Assembly (NCBI GenBank): GCA_013178005.1
Contig: JABLXL010000022.1
Coordinates: forward strand, 1 to 54,991
DNA from: Actinomycetota bacterium
GTDB lineage: Bacteria; Actinomycetota; Geothermincolia; Geothermincolales; RBG-13-55-18
DNA length: 54,991 nucleotides
Reading direction: 5' to 3'
Below the pieces are notes generated by a model. The model saw only the letters and a program-made list of their open reading frames with translations, made no database searches and was not told where the DNA came from. Both the position numbers and the translations under genes were made by a program. This document shows positions 45,671 to 52,919 of the stretch, piece by piece; position 1 is the stretch's first letter; each line of letters starts with the position of its first letter.

Positions 45671-46063
45671 TCAAGACCCGGCTGCTTTCTCCATGGCCGA
45701 GCGCAACTCAGCCTTTTTGGGGGTTCCCACGAAGGTCTTGACTATGGAACCCGAGGCATCGAGAACCACGATGGTGGGGACGGCTTGAATGCCGTACTCG
45801 CGCGCCGTGGCGGTATCCCTGCTGGCGTCGATTTCTACGTACGGGATAACGTCTCCCATTTCCTTCACCAGGCCCTGCACCAGGGCTTTGGCCTCGGGGC
45901 AGGCGGGTCAAGTGGGGGTGGTGAAGAGGAGAACCTGGGCCTCACCTTTCCTCACGCCGCCGCCATTGGACTTACCCCCGCCGCTTTCGCCGCAACCCGC
46001 TGCCACCACTGCCATGATAAGGACAACCATGGCCAAGGCGGCGATCGATGATCGTCTGATCAT
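45671..46063 (-). CDS. Thioredoxin-like lipoprotein, probable selenoprotein (UxxC)
   Basis: 130 residues if TGA (45908-45910, codon 52) is read as selenocysteine. ATG at 46063 with GAGAGG upstream; signal peptide with lipobox VVAAGC (C24), Gly/Ser-rich linker, then VLLFTTPT-U-PACPEAKALV. The thioredoxin fold continues past the TGA in the same frame: VIPYVEIDASRDTATAREYG, IQAVPTIVVLDASG with the cis-Pro (VPT). The TGA stands exactly where the first Cys of CxxC belongs, and the second (C55) is kept. A hairpin with apical G-start loop lies 22-36 bases downstream (45886-45872), at a distance expected for a bacterial SECIS. The alternative is a nonsense mutation. It may belong to the SaoT-like group of thioredoxin-like selenoproteins. 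Confidence 0.8.
45872..45886 (-). promoter_or_regulatory. Candidate bacterial SECIS hairpin
   Basis: On the minus strand GCCCTG (45886-45881) pairs perfectly with CAGGGC (45877-45872) around the loop GTG. The loop begins 28 bases after the UGA and its first base is G, matching the general rule for bacterial SECIS elements (short stem-loop just after UGA with a G early in the apical loop). It is inside the coding frame. Confidence 0.6.
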
Positions 46064-46183
46064 TGCACTGACCTCTCAACGCAAAAGTACCGGCGACCTA
46101 TAGCGACAATCATAGCATCGAGCCAGGCGAGGTCCCTGATGCGCATCAGCTCCCTGCCGCTTTATGAAAGAAGCATGCCGCCG

Positions 46184-46231
46184 CTTCCTCTACCCCCTAC
46201 GTTATAACTTCCTCTACCCCCTACGTTATAA
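46184..46231. repeat. Perfect 24-base tandem repeat
   Basis: CTTCCTCTACCCCCTACGTT + ATAA occurs twice head to tail at 46184-46207 and 46208-46231. It lies just downstream of the terminator of the 82-residue gene. Confidence 0.9.
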
Positions 46232-46259
46232 AAAAGCCGGCGGCACGGAGCCGCCGGCT
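46230..46259 (-). terminator. Intrinsic terminator of the 82-aa gene
   Basis: On the minus strand AGCCGGCGGC (46259-46250) pairs with GCCGCCGGCT (46244-46235) around TCCGT, followed by TTTTT (46235-46231). It is 15 bases past the stop codon and is the strongest terminator in the window. Confidence 0.9.
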
Positions 46260-46273
46260 GCAAGTCGAGCGCT

Positions 46274-46522
46274 CTATGCCTTGAGGGCACGGATCTTCTC
46301 CGCCAGTGCGCTCCCCACGTCCTTGCCGGAGAAAAAGGAGACCGACTTGTCTATCTTTTCCGCCAGTTCTGGGAGCTTGTCCGGGGTGAGCGCGTCAGGG
46401 GTTGTTCCAATTAGTTCGCAGTTTTTCTTAACCGTGGCCTTGGCGATGAAGTCGCCTACCGCGTCGGCCAGAATCTTCTCAATCTCCTGCGCCAACTTGT
46501 TCGCCAAAGTCCCTCCTCCCAT
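46274..46522 (-). CDS. Small protein of unknown function, 82 aa
   Basis: ATG at 46522 after GGAGGGA. No family recognised. It is helical and charged: LAQEIEKILADAVGDFIAK, a central KKNCELIGTTPDALTPDK with a single Cys, and a C-terminal LAEKIDKSVSFFSGKDVGSA. There is no signal peptide or membrane helix. It lies 145 bases downstream of a HAMP-domain protein on the same strand and ends in a strong terminator, so it could be the soluble partner of that sensor. Confidence 0.7.
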   Translation of the reverse strand: MGGGTLANKLAQEIEKILADAVGDFIAKATVKKNCELIGTTPDALTPDKLPELAEKIDKSVSFFSGKDVGSALAEKIRALKA

Positions 46523-46667
46523 GGCCTCAGACCCGATCTCGGCGCTGTTAGCCCCCCAGGGAGCCTTCCGGCTAATCTCCCTGGACCCGTGTTACATGAT
46601 TCCCATGAATATATCGTTCGCCGGTGGCGGAAACTTAATCCCTCAGATCGTAAATAAGCTCCTGGGA

Positions 46668-47525
46668 TTATTCCCTCATTTCCTGGTCCAAGCGCTGAAG
46701 GACCTTCTGGCCGCTGCGCAACAGCCCCTGCAGGGCGGCGAAGGCGCTGTCCTCTTCCACCTGGACCTCGCCATCGTACGTGCCCGCCATTATCTCCTCC
46801 GCCGCGCGGTTAATGTCCTCGATGGGCTTGACCACGTATTTACGGGTGAAGTGGCGCAGGCCAATGGTGGTGAAAAGCAGGGAGATGATAATCGCGATCG
46901 CGGAGGCGATGGAAAGCCTCACGATGAGGTCGTCCCTCTGCTGTTTAAAATAATCCTCTACGAAGGCCATTTGCGCCGTGCGGTCCACGATCATGTTCAC
47001 GCCGAAGTCCTCCAGCCCGACCACGCTCAACTTGATGGGGTAGAGGACGGAAACGAAAAAGCCTTCCTTGTCCCCGAGCTTGGTCAAGGTCTTATAGCTG
47101 CCCGACGCGGGGAGATCCGGAATGTTCCCCGCACTGACGTCGAACCCCCGCGCGGAACGCGACGCGGCAAGCTCTCCGTTCCTTATCACCCCTATGTACT
47201 CAATGGGGTAGAAGCTGATGGCGAAGTCCCCGATGAAGTCGTAGAACACGTCCCAGTTGCCGGCAAGTATCTGGTCCATTAAATCCCGGTTGAAAAGGCC
47301 TATCATGCGCGTATCCCCGGTCATGCCGTTGATGTTGTCGCCTATCTCGGTAAGGGTGAACACCGACTGCTCCACCACCAGTTCCTTGTTGCGGTCGATG
47401 TTCTTATTGGTAGTGAGTATTACGTCGACCATGAAATAGGCGATGACGGCAAGGACGAGCAGCAACGTGCCCACCGATATGGCCACCACCAGGCGCCTCA
47501 TCTCTCTCCCGGCCTTCTGTTTCAT
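46668..47525 (-). CDS. Membrane sensor with extracellular domain and HAMP, no output domain
   Basis: 285 aa from ATG 47525, where GGAGGGCAGG precedes the start; an upstream in-frame ATG (47573) lacks it. One helix (about 12-33, LVVAISVGTLLLVLAVIAYF), an extracytoplasmic domain of about 165 residues of the dCache/single-Cache type (VFYDFIGDFAISFYPIEYIG, GFFVSVLYPIKLS), a second helix (about 203-222), then a HAMP-like segment (YVVKPIEDINRAAEEIMAGT). It stops about 40 residues after HAMP with no kinase, cyclase or methyl-accepting domain. Signal output must come from another protein, possibly the small protein downstream. Confidence 0.82.
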   Translation of the reverse strand: MKQKAGREMRRLVVAISVGTLLLVLAVIAYFMVDVILTTNKNIDRNKELVVEQSVFTLTEIGDNINGMTGDTRMIGLFNRDLMDQILAGNWDVFYDFIGDFAISFYPIEYIGVIRNGELAASRSARGFDVSAGNIPDLPASGSYKTLTKLGDKEGFFVSVLYPIKLSVVGLEDFGVNMIVDRTAQMAFVEDYFKQQRDDLIVRLSIASAIAIIISLLFTTIGLRHFTRKYVVKPIEDINRAAEEIMAGTYDGEVQVEEDSAFAALQGLLRSGQKVLQRLDQEMRE

Positions 47526-47867
47526 CGCCTGCCCTCCGTAGCGCTCAATTGTGAAAAACGACCTTTCCAGCAAACGATTGCTTTATTAAGTATCGGTTGG
47601 ATCCAGTTGTTACTTGACGGTGAAGCAGCGGATGGCACGTGCGACCTTCGCTGGCGGGCGCGGAATCGCAAGAAGAAAAGACGCAGGATGGGAGAAGGGG
47701 GTGGTCGCTGCTTGCGGAGAGGCACATGACGATGCGGTGCCGCGACGGATTGGAGGCAATACCACGTCTTCCCTTCCCCGCGGTGCTTTTGGCGGGAAGG
47801 AACGCGGGGTATACAATGGCTTTGAACGGGCGAGGATGGAGCCGCTTCCGAAAAAAGGAGAAGGCTG
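47526..47867. other. Intergenic region between sensor and ferredoxin
   Basis: 342 bases between divergent genes. No conserved coding frame or recognisable RNA was found. An AT-rich patch around 47570-47600 could hold the sensor's promoter. Confidence 0.35.
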
Positions 47868-48074
47868 GTGCTTTTTGTCGCGGATAGGTGTGTGGGTTGC
47901 AGGACATGCCAGATGGTATGCTCGCTTACGCACGATGGCGCCTGCGGCCCTTCCCTTGCCCGTGTGTCCGTGGAGGCCGAGGGTTTGCGCCTGAGGGCGG
48001 AGTTCAACCCGGAATGCGACGAATGCGCGGCCTGCGCTGGTCACTGTCCTTACGGGGCCATCGAGGAGAGCTGA
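47868..48074 (+). CDS. 4Fe-4S ferredoxin associated with AOR
   Basis: 68 aa, GTG at 47868 after GGAGAAGG. Two cluster motifs: CVGCRTCQMVCSLTH and CDECAACAGHCPYGA. It is short and has no signal, so it is a soluble cytoplasmic electron carrier. It lies 150 bases before the aldehyde ferredoxin oxidoreductase on the same strand and is most likely its electron acceptor. Confidence 0.9.
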   Translation: MLFVADRCVGCRTCQMVCSLTHDGACGPSLARVSVEAEGLRLRAEFNPECDECAACAGHCPYGAIEES

Positions 48075-48224
48075 TGGGAATGCATATCTGCCCAAGATCG
48101 TCGCTTGTGCCATCAGTATCCACCGGGAGGCAAGCTCTCCCGCGGGTTTTCGATATAACTCCCTTTCACAGGACCGGCACGCATATGGCCCATGGACTTT
48201 TCTCCTGGCAGAGGGGCGATTAGT

Positions 48225-50060
48225 ATGCAGGGAGGATATACCGGCAAGCTCATGGAGGTGGACCTCACAAAGGGCACTGCCTCCGTCGTCGGCTGCCCGG
48301 AGGGATACGCCGCGGACTACCTCGGAGGCTTCGGCGTCAACAACCGCCTTTTCCTGGATTATTCCCGGCCCGGCACGGATCCCCTCTCGCCGGAAAACCC
48401 GGTCATCCTCGGGGCGGGACCCCTGGTGGGCGCCCCGGTGCCGGGAGCTTCCAGGGTAATGGCCAACGCACGTTTGCCCTTAACGGGCGCGGTGGCCTCG
48501 GCGAGCGGAAGCATGGGCCTGGGCGCGCACATAAAATGGTCCGGCTTGGACCATATCGTTTTGCTAGGGAAGGCCCCACGCCCCACCCTGCTATACATTG
48601 ATGATGGAAGGGTTGAGCTACTGCCCGCTTCCTCCCTCTGGGGCAAGGGCATCCTAGAGACCACCCGTTCCTTGTGGGAGGCTTATCCAGGCGCCTCGGT
48701 GCTGGCCATCGGTCCCGCGGGAGAGAACCTGGTTCACCTCTCCCTGGCCATGATCGACGCCTGCGCCACCCTGGGGAGGGGGGGACTCGCGGCGGTTCTG
48801 GGCTCCAAGAACGTCAAGGCGCTGGTGGTCAGGGGATCGGGAGGGGTGAAGGTCGCGGACCCTCGGCGTCTGCGGGAGCTGATACGCGGCCTCCACGACC
48901 GGTTGTCGCGCTGGGAGATGCGCCAGGGGGCCTTGGAGCTGGGCATGATCGGGGCGTGGCCCATGTACGCGAGCCAGCTCCTCCCTTACGGCGCGGGCGA
49001 GGAGGAGCTGCGGGAGATGACCGAGCGTTTCGGCCCCGGCGCGTACCTGAAGCTGAAGAAGCGCCGGATAGCCTGCCCGTCCTGCTTTCTGGGGGACAAG
49101 GACGAGCTCATCCTCCCGACCACGGGCGAGAGCGTCTATTCCACCTCCTTCCTCAACGCCGCCATCATCGGCTGCGCCCTGGGGATGAACGACGCCGAGG
49201 AGGCGGCATCGACGCTGGCCCTCCTGGACGACCTGGGCCTGGACTTCATGACCCTGAGCTGGCAGGCGGCCTACCTGCTGGAGCTACGGGAGCATGGCGT
49301 TCTCGCGCCGGAAGATGCCGAGGACATCCCCTTGAACAGGGGCGCGGGCATCCTGCGCGAGCTGGCAGTCCGGGTGTCGGAGCGGAAGGGAGAGATCGGC
49401 GAAGCGCTGGCGCGTGGATGGAGGGGCGCCTTCGAGCTTTTCGGGGAGGACACCAGGCGCTTCACCATGCTGGTGCGCGACCAGGATTGCCTGTACGATC
49501 CCCGCGTGAGCGGCCTTGGGACCATGGAGTTCGAGCAGATCGTATCGCCACGCGGCCCCACCTCGGCCAGCGCCGGCTCAGCAACTTATGTTCCTGGGCT
49601 TCCCATGGAGAACCTGCGCCGCCTCACCCAGAGGATGGGCGCGGACGAGGAAGCACTGGAACGCATCTTCTCCTCCCCCTGGGGCATGAACGTGGGCAGG
49701 TTGACCCGCTATTCCGAGGACTGGTTCAGCCTCTTTTCCAGCCTGGGCATCTGCAACCGTTTCCAGATCAACCGCTTCTACCACGCGGGGCTGATCAGGG
49801 ATATACTGGCCGCGGTCACGGGGATGGAGCTCGAGACCGGGGAGATGATGCGCAAGGCCGCGGCGGGCTTCGAGCTCTACCGCGAGCTCGGAGAACGCGA
49901 AGGGCTGGGGCGGGAGAGGGACGTCCCTCCCGAAGCCTGGTTCGAAGAAGGCCCGCTGTGGGGAAGGGGCGGCAAGTTGAAGGACTACCTCGGAAACGAG
50001 TTAAACCGCGGGGACGTTTTCACCCTTTTGGACGATTACTACGACGAGAGGCAAAGGTAA
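48225..50060 (+). CDS. Aldehyde:ferredoxin oxidoreductase family (tungsten/molybdopterin)
   Basis: 611 aa from ATG 48225 (GAGGGG upstream); an in-frame ATG at 48192 is less likely. The N-domain reads GYTGKLMEVDLTKGTASVVG, YLGGFGVNNRLFLDY and RVMANARLPLTGAVASASGS, typical of the pterin-binding AOR_N. AOR_C follows. The [4Fe-4S] ligands are unusual: ACPSCFLGDKDEL keeps C-x2-C but has Asp where the third Cys is expected (C-x2-C-x3-D). The fourth Cys is retained in SLGICNRFQ. Asp ligation of a cluster is known in some ferredoxins; here it is inferred. It oxidises aldehydes or reduces acids with ferredoxin as partner; the substrate is unknown. Confidence 0.88.
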   Translation: MQGGYTGKLMEVDLTKGTASVVGCPEGYAADYLGGFGVNNRLFLDYSRPGTDPLSPENPVILGAGPLVGAPVPGASRVMANARLPLTGAVASASGSMGLGAHIKWSGLDHIVLLGKAPRPTLLYIDDGRVELLPASSLWGKGILETTRSLWEAYPGASVLAIGPAGENLVHLSLAMIDACATLGRGGLAAVLGSKNVKALVVRGSGGVKVADPRRLRELIRGLHDRLSRWEMRQGALELGMIGAWPMYASQLLPYGAGEEELREMTERFGPGAYLKLKKRRIACPSCFLGDKDELILPTTGESVYSTSFLNAAIIGCALGMNDAEEAASTLALLDDLGLDFMTLSWQAAYLLELREHGVLAPEDAEDIPLNRGAGILRELAVRVSERKGEIGEALARGWRGAFELFGEDTRRFTMLVRDQDCLYDPRVSGLGTMEFEQIVSPRGPTSASAGSATYVPGLPMENLRRLTQRMGADEEALERIFSSPWGMNVGRLTRYSEDWFSLFSSLGICNRFQINRFYHAGLIRDILAAVTGMELETGEMMRKAAAGFELYRELGEREGLGRERDVPPEAWFEEGPLWGRGGKLKDYLGNELNRGDVFTLLDDYYDERQR

Positions 50061-50146
50061 AATACCCCCGGCAAGCGATGTCCCCAGAGGAGGGCGATAA
50101 CCATCCAGGCATGGATGGCGGATGACCGGAAACGCGCGGAGGTCAC

Positions 50147-50620
50147 ATGATTTCGGTGGACAGGGAGTACATGCTACTGGCACTGGAGGAAGCGCGCATG
50201 GCGGCCGCCGAAGGCGAGGTGCCGGTGGGCGCGGTGCTGGTGAGGGAGGGAAAGGTCATCGCCAGCACCCACAACCGCAGGGAAGCCACGGGCAATCCCC
50301 TGGACCACGCGGAGGTTCTGGCCTTGATGGAGGGCGCGCGGCGCCTGGGTGGCTGGCGCCTGGAAGGAACTACCATATATGTGACTTTGGAGCCCTGTCC
50401 CATGTGCGCGGGAGCCCTGGTCCAGGCGCGGGTGGCGCGGCTGGTTTTCGGGGCGCGCGATCTCAAGCTGGGCGCGGCGGGTAGCCGTTACAACCTGGTC
50501 CACGACGAGACCACCCATCATCGCATGGAGGTCACCGACGGCATCCTGGAGGAGGAGTGCCTGGAGGTGCTACGTGGCTTCTTCGAGGCCAGGCGCAACG
50601 GTAACAGGCCTCGTTACTGA
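50147..50620 (+). CDS. tadA: tRNA-specific adenosine deaminase
   Basis: 157 aa, ATG at 50147 with GGAGGTCAC upstream. The zinc-dependent deaminase motifs are HAEVLAL and PCPMCAGALVQAR, plus YLV-type substrate loops (VFGARDLKLGAAGS, RYNLVHDETTHHRMEVTDGI). TadA converts A34 to inosine in tRNA-Arg(ACG), and that tRNA gene lies 6 kb upstream in the same window. The alternative of a guanine/cytosine deaminase is less likely given the length and C-terminus. Confidence 0.93.
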   Translation: MISVDREYMLLALEEARMAAAEGEVPVGAVLVREGKVIASTHNRREATGNPLDHAEVLALMEGARRLGGWRLEGTTIYVTLEPCPMCAGALVQARVARLVFGARDLKLGAAGSRYNLVHDETTHHRMEVTDGILEEECLEVLRGFFEARRNGNRPRY

Positions 50621-50854
50621 GGATTTTCTCTCCGAAACGCATCATCCGGTTCAAGGTCATCCACTGTGGTTTCACCACCCGAAAGGCCGCCCTGGGCCGT
50701 TGTAAAAGTCACTGCGGGAAAGGTATTGAGTCGTTCCTCTAATATGCCGAGTAAATCATTATGGCTGATATGGCTGGGAATCCGCGTTGATCACCACCAT
50801 AGATTCCCCGCGGTAGATGCCCAGAACAAATTGCATCGAGAGAGGAGGATACAG

Positions 50855-51319
50855 ATGCGCAAGATCGTGCCACTTGTGTTTGCCCTGGTGCTGCTCGCGG
50901 GGATTGTCCTTTGGGCCGGTTGCAGTATTGGTGGAGGTACGGAGGCCGGCCAGACCAAGACGAAAACCCCCGCTTGGGCGGAGAAGTTCAAGAGCGCGCC
51001 GACCTTGGAGGAGCTGGGGGTGGAGCCGTACCCGGCCAGCGAGATAGACGAGAGCAAGACGATGGTGGTCTGGGAAGAGGGCAACAAAGCGGAGATGTTC
51101 GTCTATCACGCCAACCAGTGCCCGGTGGTCAACGTCGCCGCCTTCTTCCGGAATTCACTCAAGGACATGAAAAACTTCCAGGAGATGCCGGGCAGCGGCG
51201 GTGGCGCTACCTTTACATTCGAGACCGCTGACGGGGTGCCCATGATGATCATGATATCGCCCCAGAATGCGAGCCAGCCTGACGGACCCTCCGATATCGA
51301 AATCGTCGTAAATCCCTGA
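50855..51319 (+). CDS. Lipoprotein of unknown function
   Basis: 154 aa, ATG at 50855 with AGGAGGA upstream. The signal peptide ends in the lipobox LWAGC. The mature part is about 130 residues with a short linker, SAPTLEELGVEPYPASEIDE and a compact C-terminal region (GATFTFETADGVPMMIMISP) that could be beta-rich. No family is recognised. It stands alone just before tRNA-Ser(CGA). Confidence 0.78.
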   Translation: MRKIVPLVFALVLLAGIVLWAGCSIGGGTEAGQTKTKTPAWAEKFKSAPTLEELGVEPYPASEIDESKTMVVWEEGNKAEMFVYHANQCPVVNVAAFFRNSLKDMKNFQEMPGSGGGATFTFETADGVPMMIMISPQNASQPDGPSDIEIVVNP

Positions 51320-51342
51320 TGCAACCTCGCATCGCGCCCCGC

Positions 51343-51348
51343 TATAAT
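51343..51348 (+). promoter_or_regulatory. -10 hexamer of tRNA-Ser(CGA)
   Basis: TATAAT sits 8 bases before the tRNA 5' end; TGCAAC (51320-51325) at 17 bases upstream is a weak -35. Confidence 0.65.
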
Positions 51349-51356
51349 GGTGGGGC

Positions 51357-51448
51357 GGAGAGGTGCCAGAGCGGACGAATGGGGCGGTCTCGAAAACCGT
51401 TGAGCCCTTCGCGGGGCTCCGTGGGTTCGAATCCCACCCTCTCCGCCA
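51357..51448 (+). tRNA. tRNA-Ser(CGA)
   Basis: 92 bases with encoded CCA. Acceptor GGAGAGG pairs with CCTCTCC; the anticodon loop CTCGAAA gives CGA; a long variable arm (GAGCCCTTCGCGGGGCTC) and T-loop GGTTCGAATCC are present. Its 3' 59 bases, from the anticodon loop to CCA, recur at 52861-52919. Confidence 0.95.
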
Positions 51449-51557
51449 AACACATCCACAGGGGTTGAGCATATCCTGACGGGGACTCGCTCGACCGGGG
51501 AATCAAGGTAGGGCGGTCAAAGTTGCCTCTAGGGTTCGAAACCCACCCCTTTCACCA
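51449..51557 (+). repeat. tRNA-Ser-associated repeat element, copy B
   Basis: Directly after CCA: header ACACATCCACAGGGGTTGA, core CGACCGGGGAATCAAGG, then a degenerate tRNA-Ser 3' half (TAGGGCGG...GGGTTCGAAACCC...TTTCACCA). Block order and spacing match copy A, which follows the other tRNA-Ser gene on the opposite strand. 51558-51759 carries no gene and is AT-rich. Confidence 0.8.
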
Positions 51558-51759
51558 GACCATATTTGAACACAGATGTTGCGTTAAGAGATAAGCGCTT
51601 ATCACGGCCACAGATTTTTATGATTAGCAGGAAAAATGCATAACTGATGGGGGAGGGGTCCGCATGGACAAGATGTCATAGGGTTAGCTGAAATTAGGCA
51701 AGATATGCAGTAGACTGATAGTGAATGTCGAGGGCAGAAACTAAGAAGCGGGTGATTAA

Positions 51760-52392
51760 ATGACCAAGAATGTTGGTCAATCGACCAAAAATATTGGTCG
51801 TATGGGAGCGGCAGAGCTGTTCGCCTCCTCCGTCATGATCGACCTCTTGAAGATATTTTTCCTTCACACCAGCGAGGAATTCTACCAGCGGGAACTCTCT
51901 CGCCTCAGCGGCGATTCCCTGTACTTGGTGCAAAGGGAACTGTCCCGGCTGGAGAGATCCGGCCTTGTTCGCAAGGAGCGACGGGGAAATCGCGTGTACT
52001 ATAGCGCGCAAGAGGAAAACCCAGCTTTCCTGGATCTCAAGAAGTTTTTTATAAAGACGGTAGCTTTGGGAGACAAGCTTTCGCATGCCCTTGCGCCACT
52101 CCTCCCGGAGATCAACCTTGCCTTTATCTACGGCTCCGTTGCCACGGGGGAAGACAGGCCGGGCAGCGATGTCGATATCATGGTGATCGGAGAGGTAAGC
52201 CTCAAGGAGCTGAGCAAGATACTAGGCCCGTTAAGCCGCGAGCTGGGGAGAGAGTTCAACCCGAGCGCCTATGCCATCTCGGAGTTCAAGAAAAGGATCA
52301 AGGAGGGAAACGCCTTTATCTGGTCGGTGATCAACAGTCCGAAGATTTGGCTGGTCGGAGACGAGGATGGTCTTGCAGGATTGGCTGGATAG
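51760..52392 (+). CDS. MNT-type nucleotidyltransferase with N-terminal winged helix
   Basis: 210 aa from ATG 51760; ATG 51802 is a possible true start because the first 14 codons coincide with two palindromes. Residues about 20-95 form an ArsR-like winged helix (YQRELSRLSGDSLYLVQREL, SRLERSGLVRKERRGNRVYY). Residues about 120-200 are a minimal nucleotidyltransferase with IYGSVATGEDRPGSDVDIMV carrying the GS and D-x-D motifs. It overlaps the HEPN gene by 26 bases. In MNT/HEPN modules the MNT protein is the antitoxin that nucleotidylates the HEPN RNase. A DNA-binding fusion implies self-repression. Codon use is more AT-rich than neighbours. Confidence 0.88.
   Translation: MTKNVGQSTKNIGRMGAAELFASSVMIDLLKIFFLHTSEEFYQRELSRLSGDSLYLVQRELSRLERSGLVRKERRGNRVYYSAQEENPAFLDLKKFFIKTVALGDKLSHALAPLLPEINLAFIYGSVATGEDRPGSDVDIMVIGEVSLKELSKILGPLSRELGREFNPSAYAISEFKKRIKEGNAFIWSVINSPKIWLVGDEDGLAGLAG
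51761..51800. promoter_or_regulatory. Twin 19-base palindromes at the start of the MNT gene
   Basis: TGACCAAGAATGTTGGTCA (51761-51779) and CGACCAAAAATATTGGTCG (51782-51800) each have perfect 7-base arms (GACCAA/TTGGTC cores). Their centres are 21 bases apart, two helical turns, so two dimers would bind the same DNA face. They overlap the annotated first codons. A site for the winged-helix MNT protein is the obvious inference. Confidence 0.75.
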
Positions 52393-52813
52393 AAAAGACT
52401 TGAGACAGCATAATACATCACGGCGTGAGATCGCCAACCTTCTTGAGGTTGTGGACAGAGATCTACAAGATGCTTCGGTAACGGTCATATCTCCCGACAG
52501 GAGGTTCGCCACGGCCTACAATGCCGTTCTTCAGCTCGCGACGGTTGTCCTCTATGCATCCGGTTATCGGGCCGCTGGAAAAGGCCATCACTGGATCACC
52601 ATCAGCGTCTTGCCGGATATCATGGGCTCGGATGCACAGGAGCGTATGGATTATTTCAATAACTGTAGAACGAAACGTCATGGAGTGGACTATGATCGCG
52701 CAGATATCATCTCTTTGGATGATGTTGATGAACTCCTTCGTGAGGCAGAAATCTTCAGGGATGAAGTCTTGACATGGCTTAAGGCGAATCGGCCTGATCT
52801 CCTTGAAGATTGA
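52367..52813 (+). CDS. HEPN-domain protein, toxin-like partner of the MNT gene
   Basis: 148 aa, ATG at 52367 overlapping the MNT gene by 26 bases, typical of co-translated toxin-antitoxin pairs. It is all-helical: REIANLLEVVDRDLQDASVT, AYNAVLQLATVVLYASGYRA. NNCRTKRHGVDYDRAD carries the R/H/Y cluster that resembles the HEPN RNase motif (Arg, His, with a Tyr two to three residues on). The R-to-H spacing is 3-4, a little short of the usual 4-6, so activity is unproven. Context supports an MNT/HEPN module. Confidence 0.8.
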   Translation: MVLQDWLDRKDLRQHNTSRREIANLLEVVDRDLQDASVTVISPDRRFATAYNAVLQLATVVLYASGYRAAGKGHHWITISVLPDIMGSDAQERMDYFNNCRTKRHGVDYDRADIISLDDVDELLREAEIFRDEVLTWLKANRPDLLED

Positions 52814-52860
52814 CCAAGCCTTAAGCCGCCACTATCTGAGCTGATGAAGGTATATGAGCC

Positions 52861-52919
52861 TTGAAAACCGTTGAGCCCTTCGCGGGGCTACGTGGGTTCA
52901 AATCCCACCCTCTCCGCCA
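52861..52919 (+). repeat. 59-base copy of the tRNA-Ser(CGA) 3' half (att-like)
   Basis: Matches tRNA bases 51390-51448 with about three mismatches, starting in the anticodon loop (TTGAAAACCG) and ending in CCA. Offset 1471 bases. The 1.4-kb between holds the MNT/HEPN genes and repeat copy B. This is the classic form of a tyrosine-recombinase attachment duplication, although no integrase is present. Confidence 0.88.

Noticed and set aside
51155-51472. Minus-strand open frame over the lipoprotein gene and tRNA-Ser(CGA)
   Set aside because: It crosses a tRNA and is antisense to a gene with a signal peptide and ribosome site.
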